This document shows positions 16,818 through 25,793 of a stretch of DNA of 64,000 nucleotides, piece after piece. The translations under genes and the position numbers were made by a program. Numbering within the stretch: position 1 is the stretch's first letter; each line of letters begins with the position of its first letter. Location of the stretch: contig JACRJO010000018.1 of the NCBI GenBank assembly GCA_016219985.1, forward strand, positions 124,001 through 188,000, written 5' to 3'. The notes below the pieces were generated by a model. The model had not been told where the DNA came from. It did not search any database and saw only the letters and a list, made by a program, of their open reading frames with translations. Source of the DNA: Sphingobacteriales bacterium. Its GTDB lineage: Bacteria > Bacteroidota > Bacteroidia > Chitinophagales > Chitinophagaceae.

Positions 16818-18047
16818 TCAGAGCTTACGGCGTTTCAGTTCCTTGTTGATCAGCCCCAGCTCACGCCCTGTTTGTCCCTTAACAGATGTATTTTCCTGCG
16901 CCCTGCGCATCAGGTAAGGAATAACATCTTTGATGGGTCCGAACGGAAGGTATTTGCTGACACTGCAACCCGCATGGGCGAGGTTGAACGTGATATTGTC
17001 ACTCATGCCGTACAACTGGCTCCAGTGAACATAGGGATGGCTCAGCGGAAGTCCTTTTTCCTGCAGGAGCCTGGCCGCATATAAATTACTGTGCTCATTG
17101 TGGGACGCCACAACCAACGCCACACGATCGATATGATCAATACAGAATTTCACCCCGGCATCATAATCCCGGTCGGTACTTTCCTTATCGGGTTGAATCG
17201 GGGACGGATATCCCTTCTCGGCCGCCCTCCTGCGCTCTCTTTCCATATACGCACCCCTGACCAGTTTGGAACCTAAAATAAAGTTCCGGGCCACGGCTGC
17301 CTCATAACTATCCTCGAGGAAGCGCAGGCGGTCGTGTCGGTAATGCTGCAGGGTATTGTAAACGATCGGCTTCTCCTTGTTATATTTTTCCATCATCAGG
17401 ATGGTCAGCATATCCACCGGGTCCTGTATCCAGGTTTCCTCGGCATCAATCGACACCCCGATGGATTTTGCCCCGGCGGCTTCACAAACACGGTTCACGC
17501 GCTGGTGGATCCGGTCCCACTCTTCTCTTTCCTCCACGGGCAGGTCATTCAGCGCTTTCTCAAATCGTTTGTATAAACTGCCTTCATGCCCCTTCATCAG
17601 GGTATCAATTTTTTCGAGCAGTGCATGACGGGCAAAACCGGTCAGTTTTACACTCATGAACGGAATATTCGGTTGCGTAGCCGCATAGTTGATCACTTTG
17701 ATAAACATGTCACTGGCCTGGTTGAAATTTTCCTCCCCCTGTTTTCCCTCGACCCCATAGTCCAGAATAATTTTCACATTGTACTCACCCAGGGTTTTGG
17801 CCACCGCCGCAGTTTCTTCCAGGGTTTCCCCGCCCACGAACTGGGAGAAGATCGTATTCCGGATCATACCTTTTACCGGCAAACCCGCATTGATCGACCA
17901 GGGGGCCAGCCGCGTACCGATCTTTACCAGCCAGGGTTTTCCCATCATGGTAAACAGGAAATGGGCCTTTTTTAATTGCTTGTCGGTTTTGTATTCAAAT
18001 GCAACCTGGGTATTATCGAAAGAAATTTCGGGGTATGTTTTTTCCAT
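16818..18047 (-). CDS. proline dehydrogenase (flavoprotein)
   Basis: A 409-residue mono-functional proline dehydrogenase that oxidises proline to pyrroline-5-carboxylate with FAD, feeding electrons to the quinone pool. Seen: IPFMSVKLTGFARHALLE, IGVSIDAEETWIQDPVD, NFILGSKLVRGAYMERERRRA, VVASHNEHSNLYAARLL and YGMSDNITFNLAHAG, which together form the FAD and proline site of the TIM barrel. No P5C dehydrogenase gene is next to it. A TATTTTTG -7 element at 18067-18074 lies close to the ATG. Confidence 0.93.
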   Translation of the reverse strand: MEKTYPEISFDNTQVAFEYKTDKQLKKAHFLFTMMGKPWLVKIGTRLAPWSINAGLPVKGMIRNTIFSQFVGGETLEETAAVAKTLGEYNVKIILDYGVEGKQGEENFNQASDMFIKVINYAATQPNIPFMSVKLTGFARHALLEKIDTLMKGHEGSLYKRFEKALNDLPVEEREEWDRIHQRVNRVCEAAGAKSIGVSIDAEETWIQDPVDMLTILMMEKYNKEKPIVYNTLQHYRHDRLRFLEDSYEAAVARNFILGSKLVRGAYMERERRRAAEKGYPSPIQPDKESTDRDYDAGVKFCIDHIDRVALVVASHNEHSNLYAARLLQEKGLPLSHPYVHWSQLYGMSDNITFNLAHAGCSVSKYLPFGPIKDVIPYLMRRAQENTSVKGQTGRELGLINKELKRRKL

Positions 18048-18066
18048 ATGACGATTATATGTCCCC

Positions 18067-18074
18067 CAAAAATA
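18067..18074 (-). promoter_or_regulatory. candidate promoter -7 element of the proline dehydrogenase gene
   Basis: TATTTTTG on the minus strand matches TAnnTTTG, 20 bases before the ATG at 18047. No clear -33 element is seen. Confidence 0.5.
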
Positions 18075-18280
18075 ATCGAAACCCGGTAACTAACCCGTAC
18101 TAACATTTATGAGTTTCATCAGAACTATTGCTGATTCACAGATTGCAGAACGGTTTCCTGGCTTTCCTCCCGGCAACCCCACCCCGGACCTGAATCAGGG
18201 TTACGGGACGGCCCCGTTGATCATTTTACCTGGTATCCCGGCGCCGGCGCGGAAAACGGGTTCGCTCCCTGCCGGATCAT

Positions 18281-18288
18281 TATCTTTG
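18281..18288 (+). promoter_or_regulatory. candidate promoter -7 element of the thioesterase gene
   Basis: TATCTTTG matches TAnnTTTG and lies 41 bases before the ATG at 18329. The rest of the 18048-18280 gap is GC-rich and holds no gene that I can support. Confidence 0.55.
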
Positions 18289-18328
18289 TTTACTCTGTCC
18301 GCAACTGAACAAATGTCAAAAAAGAATT

Positions 18329-18847
18329 ATGGAAGCAAAAAAAGCAATGAACAGCCAGACCATTATGACCGAAATCGTATTGCCCAACGATACCAATACC
18401 TTTGGTAACCTCATGGGGGGGCGCCTGATGTATTGGATGGATATCGCTGCAGCCCTGTCGGCGCAGAAACATTGCAATGCCCCGGTGGTCACCGCTTCCG
18501 TGGATAATATTTCTTTTGAAAACCCGATCAAACTCGGAAACGCGGTGCATATCGAAGCCAAAGTGACCCGGTCCTTCAATACATCCATGGAAATTCACCT
18601 GAAAGTATGGGGAGAAGACCTGACCCAGCAATTCCGGTATAAAAGCAATGAGGCCTATTATACTTTTGTGGCCCTGGATCCCAATCGCAAACCCCGCCAG
18701 GTACCACCGGTGATCGCGGAAACAGAAGATGAACAAAAGCTTTTTGAAGGAGCCCTGCGCAGAAGACAACTCCGCCTGATCCTCGGGGGAAAAATGAAAC
18801 CGGATGATGCCGTGGAACTGAAAGCGTTCTTTATCAATAAAGATTGA
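18329..18847 (+). CDS. acyl-CoA thioesterase (hotdog fold, YciA/ACOT-like)
   Basis: A 172-residue hotdog-fold thioesterase that cleaves acyl-CoA to free acid and CoA. Seen: VLPNDTNTFGNLMGGRLMYWMDIAAALSA (the N/D-x-N-x-x-G-x-x-x-G core of the family with the catalytic Asn/Asp) and VTASVDNISFENPIKLGNAVHIEAKV. The C-terminal tail of about 40 residues is charged. It faces the PlsC-like acyltransferase tail to tail, with its stop directly next to that gene's stop. A lipid link between the two convergent neighbours is possible but not shown. Confidence 0.9.
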   Translation: MEAKKAMNSQTIMTEIVLPNDTNTFGNLMGGRLMYWMDIAAALSAQKHCNAPVVTASVDNISFENPIKLGNAVHIEAKVTRSFNTSMEIHLKVWGEDLTQQFRYKSNEAYYTFVALDPNRKPRQVPPVIAETEDEQKLFEGALRRRQLRLILGGKMKPDDAVELKAFFINKD

Positions 18848-19615
18848 TCACTTGTCCGTGGTTTGCCAGTGATGCTTTCCCATCATCATATACTTTTTAC
18901 TTTGCTCGATCGCATCCATAAGCTGGGCTAAGATCGTTTCCGTACTGGCCTCGTAATCGATTTCGAGGGGTGGCTTGAATGTTACCGAGAGCAGGGAGCC
19001 CTTTTTCTTAAACTTCAGCCCCTTTTTATCAAAGGCTCTCCAGAACCCGCTGATTACAACGGGTATCACCACCGGCTTTACCTGTTTAATGATAAGCGCC
19101 GTTCCTTTCCGGCCGGGGGCAAAGGGTTTGGTGGTTCCCTGCGGAAAAGTGATAACCCAGTTTTTCTCCAGCGCCCGGGTGATCTTGCGGGTATCCGATG
19201 GGTCCAGCCCTCTCCTGACTTCTTTCCCCTCCGCCCGCCAGGTTCTTTTCACCGTAAGCCCGCCCGCTAACAAAAATAAACGGCTGATCAGGCTGCCTTT
19301 CATGGTTTCTTCCGCGGCCACGTAATTAACCCGGGTAAATGGATTGAGCAGGTAATACGGGATACCGAGGCGGTTCATCTTGCCCCATTTCACCGCGCAA
19401 AATATCTGCAGGAAGGTAATCACATCTGCGAAATAGGTCTGGTGGTTACTGACAAAAAGCACTTTCTCCCGGGGCAGATCACGCAGGTGCTCGGTCCCGG
19501 ATATTTTCAGCTTATTGATGATCGCCAGGCCCGGGTAGGTAACAGCGCCCACTATAAAATAGACCAGTTTCCTGACCGGGTTAAAATGCCAGAATCGGTT
19601 AAAAATGGCAGCCAT
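18848..19615 (-). CDS. PlsC-like 1-acyl-glycerol-3-phosphate acyltransferase
   Basis: A 255-residue acyltransferase with an N-terminal membrane segment (VYFIVGAVTYPGLAIINKL). The acyltransferase motif reads NHQTYFAD (residues 57-64), so His and Asp are separated by five residues instead of the usual four, and block III reads FPQGTTKPF in place of FPEGT. It therefore belongs to a divergent PlsC subgroup; the substrate (lysophosphatidate, ornithine lipid or other) cannot be told. The product would act at the inner membrane. An AGCTTTGAG-type hairpin repeat lies upstream at 19664. Confidence 0.8.
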   Translation of the reverse strand: MAAIFNRFWHFNPVRKLVYFIVGAVTYPGLAIINKLKISGTEHLRDLPREKVLFVSNHQTYFADVITFLQIFCAVKWGKMNRLGIPYYLLNPFTRVNYVAAEETMKGSLISRLFLLAGGLTVKRTWRAEGKEVRRGLDPSDTRKITRALEKNWVITFPQGTTKPFAPGRKGTALIIKQVKPVVIPVVISGFWRAFDKKGLKFKKKGSLLSVTFKPPLEIDYEASTETILAQLMDAIEQSKKYMMMGKHHWQTTDK

Positions 19616-19663
19616 GCACTAGTGTTATGATAAGTTTAAAATGTCCTTTAAAAAGTAATCGTG

Positions 19664-19756
19664 AGCTTTGAGACCTGGAGTTAGCCATTGAACTACCGCT
19701 CCGCAACTTACCTCACCATGGCGACAGTGAAAACGGGCTCGTAACTCGTAGCTAAT
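19664..19756. repeat. AGCTTTGAG...GGCTCGTA hairpin repeat
   Basis: An intergenic element of about 90 bp that begins with AGCTTTGAG and ends with GGCTCGTAACTCGTAGCT. Two further elements with the same two ends are found at 32621 and 33700 inside the ribosomal protein operon. The two ends are partly complementary (GAG-rich left arm, CTCGTA-rich right arm). No gene is visible in 19616-19901. Confidence 0.65.
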
Positions 19757-19901
19757 AGGCAACACGTCAAAACATAGTTAACCAGACCATAGTTTCGTAT
19801 TGTCAAACCTTTCACCGCTGAAATTAAGAAAATGCAGGGAAACAAAAACAAATTCCCGTCAGTCGTATAACAAACCGCATACAGGGAATTGCAGGGAGCT
19901 A

Positions 19902-20648
19902 TTATTTAGTGATCTTACCAACAGAAATTTCGTTGGTCACCAGGTCAGTGATACGCAGGTGATAGAGTCCGTGAGAAAGAGCAGCGACCCCGGTTATGGA
20001 CAATTGGTTCATTCCCCGGTTGACGCTGAATTCCTGCAGTTTCACCTGCCGGCCGCCGTTATCATATATTTCCACACGTATGGAAGTAGCATTGGCGGCT
20101 GTATAAGAAAGGGTAATACCGGACTCAAACGGGTTGGGCCAGAACCGGAAACCGTTGACCCGGATCAGGCGGACCGGCACCACATTCGAATACGCATAAT
20201 TGCCCCTGTTATCTTCGGCCTTGACGCGGTAGTAAACGATACCGGTTGTCACCGGCTGAATATCATCAGCAGCATTGTATTCCGTAAGGATATTCATTGG
20301 GCCAGCGGGAAGGGTCGAACCCATATCGGTGAATACAGCGCCATCCAGGCTTCGCTGCGTGATAAATTTCTCCGTATTCATTTCATTCTCCGCCAGCCAT
20401 TTCAGGTACACGGTATTCTCCTTTAATAAAACAGTCAGTGAAAAATTATGCAGGGGTAAAATGCCTCCCCCTGTATCCACTCTGCATTTAACGGGAATCA
20501 TCAGCGGGTCCGGGCGGGACAAAACAACGGAACGGCCTGCTCCGCTCGCCTGTGTACCGGCAAGGAATACCATAAGAAGGAACAACCTGCCGGTTAAGGT
20601 TAATTGTTGAAAGAAAAGAAACCCGGATCGATACGTGCGCATAATCAT
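19902..20648 (-). CDS. T9SS type A sorting domain protein
   Basis: A 248-residue exported protein with an N-terminal signal (FLFFQQLTLTGRLFLLMVFLAGTQASG; start at the first or third Met, 20648 or 20642). Residues about 60-150 are a strand-rich adhesin-like module (NTVYLKWLAENEMNTEKFITQRSLDGAVFTDMG). The last 80 residues are a type A C-terminal sorting domain: FRFWPNPFESGITLSYTA, IRVEIYDNGGRQV, and GLYHLRITD...VGKITK. Such proteins cross the outer membrane by the type IX secretion system and are fixed to or released from the surface. This small protein is little more than one module plus the sorting tail. Confidence 0.9.
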   Translation of the reverse strand: MIMRTYRSGFLFFQQLTLTGRLFLLMVFLAGTQASGAGRSVVLSRPDPLMIPVKCRVDTGGGILPLHNFSLTVLLKENTVYLKWLAENEMNTEKFITQRSLDGAVFTDMGSTLPAGPMNILTEYNAADDIQPVTTGIVYYRVKAEDNRGNYAYSNVVPVRLIRVNGFRFWPNPFESGITLSYTAANATSIRVEIYDNGGRQVKLQEFSVNRGMNQLSITGVAALSHGLYHLRITDLVTNEISVGKITK

Positions 20649-20823
20649 GAGTTTGGTACGAATTAGATATACCCCCGGACAAAGGATGCGAAAAACAAAT
20701 GCCGCTCACAGGCCAGTTACACGCTCAAATAGATGGTACACAAAGAAAACAACAGGAACCCTTATCTGCAAGTTTACACCCGAAAAATTTGTTAGTAATT
20801 CTACGTTTTTAAGGATTTACACT

Positions 20824-20858
20824 AAAAAAAAGCCGTCTTTTCAAAAAAGACGGCCTTT
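20824..20858 (-). terminator. intrinsic terminator of rpsA
   Basis: Arms GCCGTCTTTT (20832-20841) and AAAAGACGGC (20845-20854) form a 10-bp stem with a 3-base loop; on the minus strand it is followed by a run of eight T. It sits 25 bases after the rpsA stop. Confidence 0.85.
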
Positions 20859-20882
20859 ATCCGTTGAGGATGGGAATATTAC

Positions 20883-22799
20883 TTATTCAGGTTTTGCTGC
20901 ATCAGCATTTCCTTCTTCGGCATTCCCTTCCATTTTCTTCTTCAGGTCAGCCAGTACACCCAGGTCACCCAGGGTGGCTTTCTCCACTTTGTTCTGGATA
21001 TTCTTCACGGCTTTCTTGGTTTTGTCGGCTTCCACCCTTGCTTCTTTCTTGGCGCTCTCTGCTTCCTCTACGCGGCCCTGTTCCCAGATACGGGTATGCG
21101 ATACCACGATGCGCTTTTCGTTGCGGTCAAATTCGATCACCATGAACTGGTTGGTCTCATCCGCACCAATGCTTTTGCCATCTTCCTTGTTCAGGTGACG
21201 GTTAGGCGCAAAGCCTTCCAGCCCGTAAGGAAGCTGAACGGTAGCGCCTTTATCATCGCGGCGGGTTACAGTACCCTCATGAATGCTGCCGATTGCAAAG
21301 GTATCCTGCAGCGTATTCCAGGGATCTTCTTCCAGTTGTTTGTGTCCGAGTTGCAGCTTGCGGTTGTCCTTGTCAATACCCAGGATGATCACTTCAATAT
21401 GGGATCCAACCTTGGTGTACTCACTCGGGTGATTGAAGCGTTTCAGCCAGCTCAGGTCACTGATATGGATCATACCGCCAATGCCGGGAGCCAGTTCAAC
21501 AAACACACCGTAATTCGTGATATTCTTCACCAAACCGGTATGACGGCTGCCTTCCGCGAATTTGGTTTCGATATCATTCCAGGGATCAGCAGAAAGCTGC
21601 TTGATAGAAAGACTCATCTTGCGGCTGTCTTTGTCCAGCGTAACGATCTTTGCTTCGTGCTCATCTCCTAATTTGAAGAATTCTTTCGCGTTGATCGGGG
21701 TATTGGCCCAGGTGATCTCGCTTACGTGCACCAGTCCTTCGACGCCGGGCTGGATTTCGAGGAAGGCGCCGTAATCTTCAATATTCACCACTTTACCTTT
21801 CACTACATTGCCTTCTGCAATGTTCTCACCCAGTACATCCCAGGGGTGCGGGGTCAGTTGTTTCAGACCGAGGCTGATCCGTTTTTTCTCATCGTCGAAA
21901 TCAAGCACCACCACGTTGACCTTCTGGTCAAGTTTCAGCACTTCTGACGGATGAGAGATACGGCCCCATGAAATATCCGTGATATACAGCAGTCCGTCGA
22001 GACCACCCAGGTCCATGAATGCACCGAAATCGGTGATGTTCTTCACGGTACCCTCGAGCACCTGGCCTTTCTCCAGTTTGCTCATGATCTCGGCACGCTG
22101 TGCTTCGATATCGCTTTCGATAAGTGCCTTGTGGGAAACCACCGCGTTCTTGATCGTCTCGTTGATCTTAACGACTTTGAACTCCATGGTCTTGCCAACA
22201 AACTGATCGTAATCCGTTACCGGCTTCACATCGATCTGTGATCCCGGTAAGAATGTTTCCATGCCGAATACATCCACGATCAGGCCACCCTTGGTTTTAG
22301 AAGTCACCGTACCTGTGATCACCTCACCGGTTTTGTGTACTTCCACAATGCGTTCCCATGCGCGGGTGATGCGGGCTTGCCGGCGGCTCAGGTTCAGGTG
22401 TCCTTCCCGGTCTTCCTTTTCCACCACCATCACTTCCACTTCGTCGCCGATAGAAAGATTGGGGATGTCACGGAATTCGTTCAGGGAAATCAGCCCGTCG
22501 CTTTTAAATCCGATGTTCAGGACCACGTCCGTCTTGGTCAGACCTACCACGAGGCCTTTCATCAGTTCGCCATCGTTCAGTTGCACAAAAGTGTTTTCAT
22601 ACACTTTGTCATACTTTTCTTTTTCTTCTTTGGTATAAGAAGTTACATTACGCTTGTCCACGCTCCAGTCAAAATCGTCATGGGCCGTGGCCACAGCCTC
22701 CACAGGTGCAGTTGTTGTCGCTGTAGCTGCTGCTGAAATTTCAGCACCAGGCTCCTGGGCATCAGCGTTTAATTGTTTTTTAATGCTGTTTTCAAACAT
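20883..22799 (-). CDS. rpsA: 30S ribosomal protein S1
   Basis: Binds mRNA on the 30S subunit and helps initiation; important in Bacteroidota, where Shine-Dalgarno sites are weak. The ATG at 22799 (MFENSIKKQ) gives 638 residues; the frame is open further up but lacks family likeness. Six S1 repeats are visible, for example VGLTKTDVVLNIGFKSDGLISL, VTSKTKGGLIVDVFGMETFLPGS, VKNITDFGAFMDLGGLDGLLYI, VVNIEDYGAFLEIQPGVEGLVHV, VKNITNYGVFVELAPGIGGMIHI and VTRRDDKGATVQLPYGLEGFAP. An Ala/Glu-rich N-terminal segment and a Lys/Glu-rich C-terminal tail flank them. A TATCTTTG promoter element lies at 22836-22843 and a strong terminator follows. Confidence 0.97.
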   Translation of the reverse strand: MFENSIKKQLNADAQEPGAEISAAATATTTAPVEAVATAHDDFDWSVDKRNVTSYTKEEKEKYDKVYENTFVQLNDGELMKGLVVGLTKTDVVLNIGFKSDGLISLNEFRDIPNLSIGDEVEVMVVEKEDREGHLNLSRRQARITRAWERIVEVHKTGEVITGTVTSKTKGGLIVDVFGMETFLPGSQIDVKPVTDYDQFVGKTMEFKVVKINETIKNAVVSHKALIESDIEAQRAEIMSKLEKGQVLEGTVKNITDFGAFMDLGGLDGLLYITDISWGRISHPSEVLKLDQKVNVVVLDFDDEKKRISLGLKQLTPHPWDVLGENIAEGNVVKGKVVNIEDYGAFLEIQPGVEGLVHVSEITWANTPINAKEFFKLGDEHEAKIVTLDKDSRKMSLSIKQLSADPWNDIETKFAEGSRHTGLVKNITNYGVFVELAPGIGGMIHISDLSWLKRFNHPSEYTKVGSHIEVIILGIDKDNRKLQLGHKQLEEDPWNTLQDTFAIGSIHEGTVTRRDDKGATVQLPYGLEGFAPNRHLNKEDGKSIGADETNQFMVIEFDRNEKRIVVSHTRIWEQGRVEEAESAKKEARVEADKTKKAVKNIQNKVEKATLGDLGVLADLKKKMEGNAEEGNADAAKPE

Positions 22800-22835
22800 G
22801 TTACATGATTCCCGAAGGGTTTTATTTCGGGGCAG

Positions 22836-22843
22836 CAAAGATA
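22836..22843 (-). promoter_or_regulatory. promoter -7 element of rpsA
   Basis: TATCTTTG on the minus strand matches TAnnTTTG, 37 bases upstream of the ATG at 22799. A clear -33 TTTG at the usual spacing is not present. Confidence 0.6.
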
Positions 22844-23018
22844 AGTCAAAAAAAGGACTGAATTCCATTTTTCGGATTGAAGAATTATCAGTAGTTTACC
22901 GGCCGCAACAGCTTGATTCAGCGTCTTTTGCGAGCCGTGAAGGAAGCAAGAGGACGCCCATCAGGCCCCTGTTTCTTACCCGGCATGCTTAACCGGCCCG
23001 CCGCAAAAAAAATAATCA

Positions 23019-23984
23019 TTGTTTTACCACTACCTTAAAATAATTGCCCGGGTCGCCATCCGGATCTATTTCCGGAAGATCACGATCAATAAACCGGAGT
23101 TGTTGCGGGAAAAAGGCCCCCTCCTGCTGGCCTGCAATCACCCTAATTCCTTTCTTGATTCGATCCTGCTGAATACACTGATGGAACAGCCTGTCTGGTC
23201 CCTGGCCCGCGGCGATGTATTTAAAAAAGCATTCTACCGCAAAGGACTGACGGCGCTCAAAATCCTCCCGGTGTACCGGACCAGCGAAGGTGTGGAAAAT
23301 CTTTCTGAAAATTATAAAACATTTGATGCCTGCCTCGAACTGTTCAAACGAAAGGGCATTATCACGATCTACAGCGAAGGGAAATGCATCAATGAATGGC
23401 ATCTCCGCCCCCTGAAAAAAGGGACGGCGAGACTGGCATTAAAAGCCTGGGAAGACCAGATCCCGTTGCGGGTATTACCCGTGGGACTCAACTACAGTTC
23501 CTTCCGGCTGTTCGGGAAAAACATATTCATCAATTTTGGGGAGATCATCCGTAAAGAATCAATCAGCCGGCATGAGGCCGACGGACAACGGCATATTGAA
23601 TTCAACAACCAGCTTCGCGGGCAGTTAGAACAACTCGTCTATGAAATTCCGGAAACGGATAAAGTACAATTACAGGAAAAACTCGCCGTCCCTGTACCGG
23701 TGGCCCGGAAAAGACTGCTGTTTATTCCGGCAATGACCGGCTGGCTGATCAATATAATCCCTTTCTGGTTCGCCAAACGAACAGCCATCAACAAACTGAA
23801 AGAACCCGGTCATTATGACGCAGTAGTGATGGGTATCCTGTTACTCATCTACCCGGTTTATCTTTTATTACTGACGGCTGTACTGCTTTTACTCACCCGG
23901 AACAACTGGTCGCTGACCCTCCCGCTGGTCGCCCTGTTGACGGCATGGGCTTACGTGCAGGTAAAACCACAGTTTGAAAATTAA
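23019..23984 (+). CDS. lysophospholipid acyltransferase family protein
   Basis: A 321-residue membrane acyltransferase. The acceptor/donor motif reads NHPNSFLD (residues 40-47, His and Asp five residues apart, as in the other acyltransferase of this window) and block III reads IYSEGKC near residue 117. Two or three hydrophobic helices fill the C-terminal third (WLINIIPFWFA, GILLLIYPVYLLLLTAVLLLL, LTLPLVALLTAWAYV). The start is TTG at 23019: an in-frame stop lies just before it (23013-23015) and there is no ATG near the N-terminus. Likely role: phospholipid or glycerolipid synthesis in the inner membrane. It diverges from rpsA. Confidence 0.85.
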   Translation: MFYHYLKIIARVAIRIYFRKITINKPELLREKGPLLLACNHPNSFLDSILLNTLMEQPVWSLARGDVFKKAFYRKGLTALKILPVYRTSEGVENLSENYKTFDACLELFKRKGIITIYSEGKCINEWHLRPLKKGTARLALKAWEDQIPLRVLPVGLNYSSFRLFGKNIFINFGEIIRKESISRHEADGQRHIEFNNQLRGQLEQLVYEIPETDKVQLQEKLAVPVPVARKRLLFIPAMTGWLINIIPFWFAKRTAINKLKEPGHYDAVVMGILLLIYPVYLLLLTAVLLLLTRNNWSLTLPLVALLTAWAYVQVKPQFEN

Positions 23985-24385
23985 TAACTGCCCATAAAGA
24001 CCGCTGATTATAAACTAAGAGTAAAAGAGAAAAAAAATTAAAGAGAAGAATTTCCGAAACTCCTGCGGCCCTCCTTTTCTGCCCGAAAAGAGCGCTAAGA
24101 CCTTTCGATCCATATAAATTTCGTTCTTTGCTCTGCGAAAATTGAGGACTCTTCAACGTAAAAGAAGGGCTTATTAAGCTTTGCGGGAAATCTTTTGCCC
24201 GCGAGGGGCTCTAAGACATTTCTTTTTACAGCAGGGCAATTTTATCTGGGTAGCTTTTGCATTAACTGCATCTCTGCGGCTATTTTAAAAATGGTTGCAA
24301 TGCCTAAAGCTTGTAATGAATCCCTTCAATCTTCTCCGCGCTCTCCGCGACGCTGCGGTCATATTAAAAATGCGGTAAGAACTAC
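23985..24385. other. 401-bp gap with word repeats, no gene
   Basis: The gap holds no credible gene: the plus-strand frame open here runs on into the antisense of the flavoprotein. It contains a loosely repeated block (gcccgaaaagagcgctaag at about 24080 and ttgcccgcgaggggctctaa at about 24196) and a CTCCGCGCTCTCCGCGACGC word repeat at 24335-24354. Repeats of this CCGCG/CTGCGG type are common filler in bacterial intergenic DNA. No terminator with a clear T-run is seen for the upstream acyltransferase gene. Confidence 0.6.
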
Positions 24386-25618
24386 TTATTCTGTCGACGC
24401 CTTGGCAATCGAACTGGCAGCAATAAAACCGCTTGTCCAGGCATGCTGGAAATTAAACCCGCCGGTGACCCCGTCCACATCCATCACCTCTCCCGCAAAA
24501 TACAGTCCCGGTACTTTTTTACTTTGCATAGTATTGACATCAATCTCTGTGAGCCGGATCCCCCCTGCGGTTACAAATTCTTCCTTAAAGGTCGTCTTCC
24601 CTTTTACATCAAACGGGCAATTCACCAGGTGAGTGATCAGTTTGTTTTGTTCCCTGGCAGGCAGATCGGCCCAGCGCTTTTCCGCATCGATCCCCGATAA
24701 CAGAAGTAAAAATTCCCACAGGCGCTGCGGCAGGTCAAAAGGGTTCCGCTGACTCATTTTCCGGGCAGCCATTGCAGTACGAAAATGCCGGAACTGTACA
24801 GCCAGCTGCTGATCAGATTCCCCCGGCAACCAGTTAACCTGTATAGTGAAATGATACCCCCGGTCCGCCAAATCCCGGGCGCCCCGGGCACTCAACTTTA
24901 AAACCGCAGGACCGCTGAGCCCCCAGTGGGTAATCAGCAGGGGTCCCGTCTCTTCCAGTTTTATACCGCTTATTTTCACGGTAGCTGCAGGTACAGCAAC
25001 TCCCATCAGGCGGGTAACCGGGTGAGCCGGGATATTAAAGGTAAACAGGGAAGGCACCGGTGGCTCCGTAGTGTGTCCCATGGCAGTTAGCCAGCCGAAC
25101 ATGGCAGCTCTAGGGTATCCCCCGCAGGCCACGCAAACATAATCAGCCGTCAGGGTTTTACCACCGGTAAGCATTAACCGAAACTTATCGCCCTCCTTTG
25201 TAAGTTGCGTGACTGCTGCATTCATCAGCACGTCCACGCCATACCGGTTCACTTCCCCCAATAAACAGCCGATGATGGTTTCCGAATGATCCGTTACGGG
25301 GAACATCCTCCCGTCTGTTTCGGTTTTCAGTTTTACCCCTCTTTCCTCAAACCAGCGGATCGTGTCCGTTGCAAAAAAACGGTGAAAGGCTTTCCGCACA
25401 AAACGGCTGCCCCGCGGGTAGTGGCGGCTCATTTCATCCATGTCGGTACAGGCATGGGTCAGGTTGCAGCGTCCGCCCCCGCTGACCCGCACTTTTGATA
25501 ATAGCTTATTTGATTTCTCCAGTATCGTAACCCGCAGCCCCGGGTTCATCCGCGCCGCGTTCACCGCGCAGAAAAAACCGGCCGCGCCGCCGCCAATCAC
25601 AATCAGTTGCTTTGACAA
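24386..25618 (-). CDS. HI0933-type NAD(P)/FAD-dependent oxidoreductase
   Basis: A 410-residue flavoprotein of the HI0933/YhiN family, function unknown. The FAD-binding dinucleotide fold IVIGGGAAGFFCAVNAARM opens the protein, followed by VTILEKSNKLLSKVRVSGGGRCNLTH (second family signature), YVCVACGGYP and the C-terminal GLYFAGEVMDVDGVTGGFNFQHAWTSG motif. Length is normal. The start is TTG at 25616-25618; in-frame codons upstream reach a stop at 25649-25651 without an ATG or GTG. The second copy of the 103-bp element lies 35 bases upstream, at 25654-25756. Confidence 0.92.
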   Translation of the reverse strand: MSKQLIVIGGGAAGFFCAVNAARMNPGLRVTILEKSNKLLSKVRVSGGGRCNLTHACTDMDEMSRHYPRGSRFVRKAFHRFFATDTIRWFEERGVKLKTETDGRMFPVTDHSETIIGCLLGEVNRYGVDVLMNAAVTQLTKEGDKFRLMLTGGKTLTADYVCVACGGYPRAAMFGWLTAMGHTTEPPVPSLFTFNIPAHPVTRLMGVAVPAATVKISGIKLEETGPLLITHWGLSGPAVLKLSARGARDLADRGYHFTIQVNWLPGESDQQLAVQFRHFRTAMAARKMSQRNPFDLPQRLWEFLLLLSGIDAEKRWADLPAREQNKLITHLVNCPFDVKGKTTFKEEFVTAGGIRLTEIDVNTMQSKKVPGLYFAGEVMDVDGVTGGFNFQHAWTSGFIAASSIAKASTE

Positions 25619-25653
25619 GAAATAGCTTTTTGCAAAGAACGCTGAAATTTAAT

Positions 25654-25756
25654 TAATACCTTTCAGACATTAGTTTTGCAGTGATTATTCCCGGTATTAT
25701 ACCGACAGACATTAGCACCGGCCGATCCATGTAATTTTAATGTCTCGTCGGTATAA
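25654..25756 (-). repeat. 103-bp two-hairpin interspersed element, copy B
   Basis: Matches 7547-7649 at 102 of 103 positions (C instead of T in the loop of unit 2, position 25716). Same ends TAATACC...GGTATAA and the same two stem-loops. As with copy A, it lies upstream of a minus-strand gene with a non-ATG start (TTG at 25618) and in the same orientation to that gene. The left flank differs from copy A (no CAAAAC), so copy A's longer hairpin arm is not part of the shared unit. Confidence 0.9.
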
Positions 25757-25793
25757 ATTCATTCCGGCGCCTGGGTAATCCGTGTCACCTGGC

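Noticed and set aside
19800..20426. 208-codon plus-strand frame
   Set aside because: Mostly antisense to the T9SS protein, which has a clear signal peptide and sorting tail.
23985..24385. Possible tRNA or structured RNA gene in the gap
   Set aside because: No cloverleaf with a TTCGANNC arm and a CCA-type acceptor stem could be formed by eye.
24195..24632. Plus-strand frame of 145 codons starting in the 23985-24385 gap
   Set aside because: Two thirds of it is antisense to the HI0933-type gene, and the gap part consists of word repeats.
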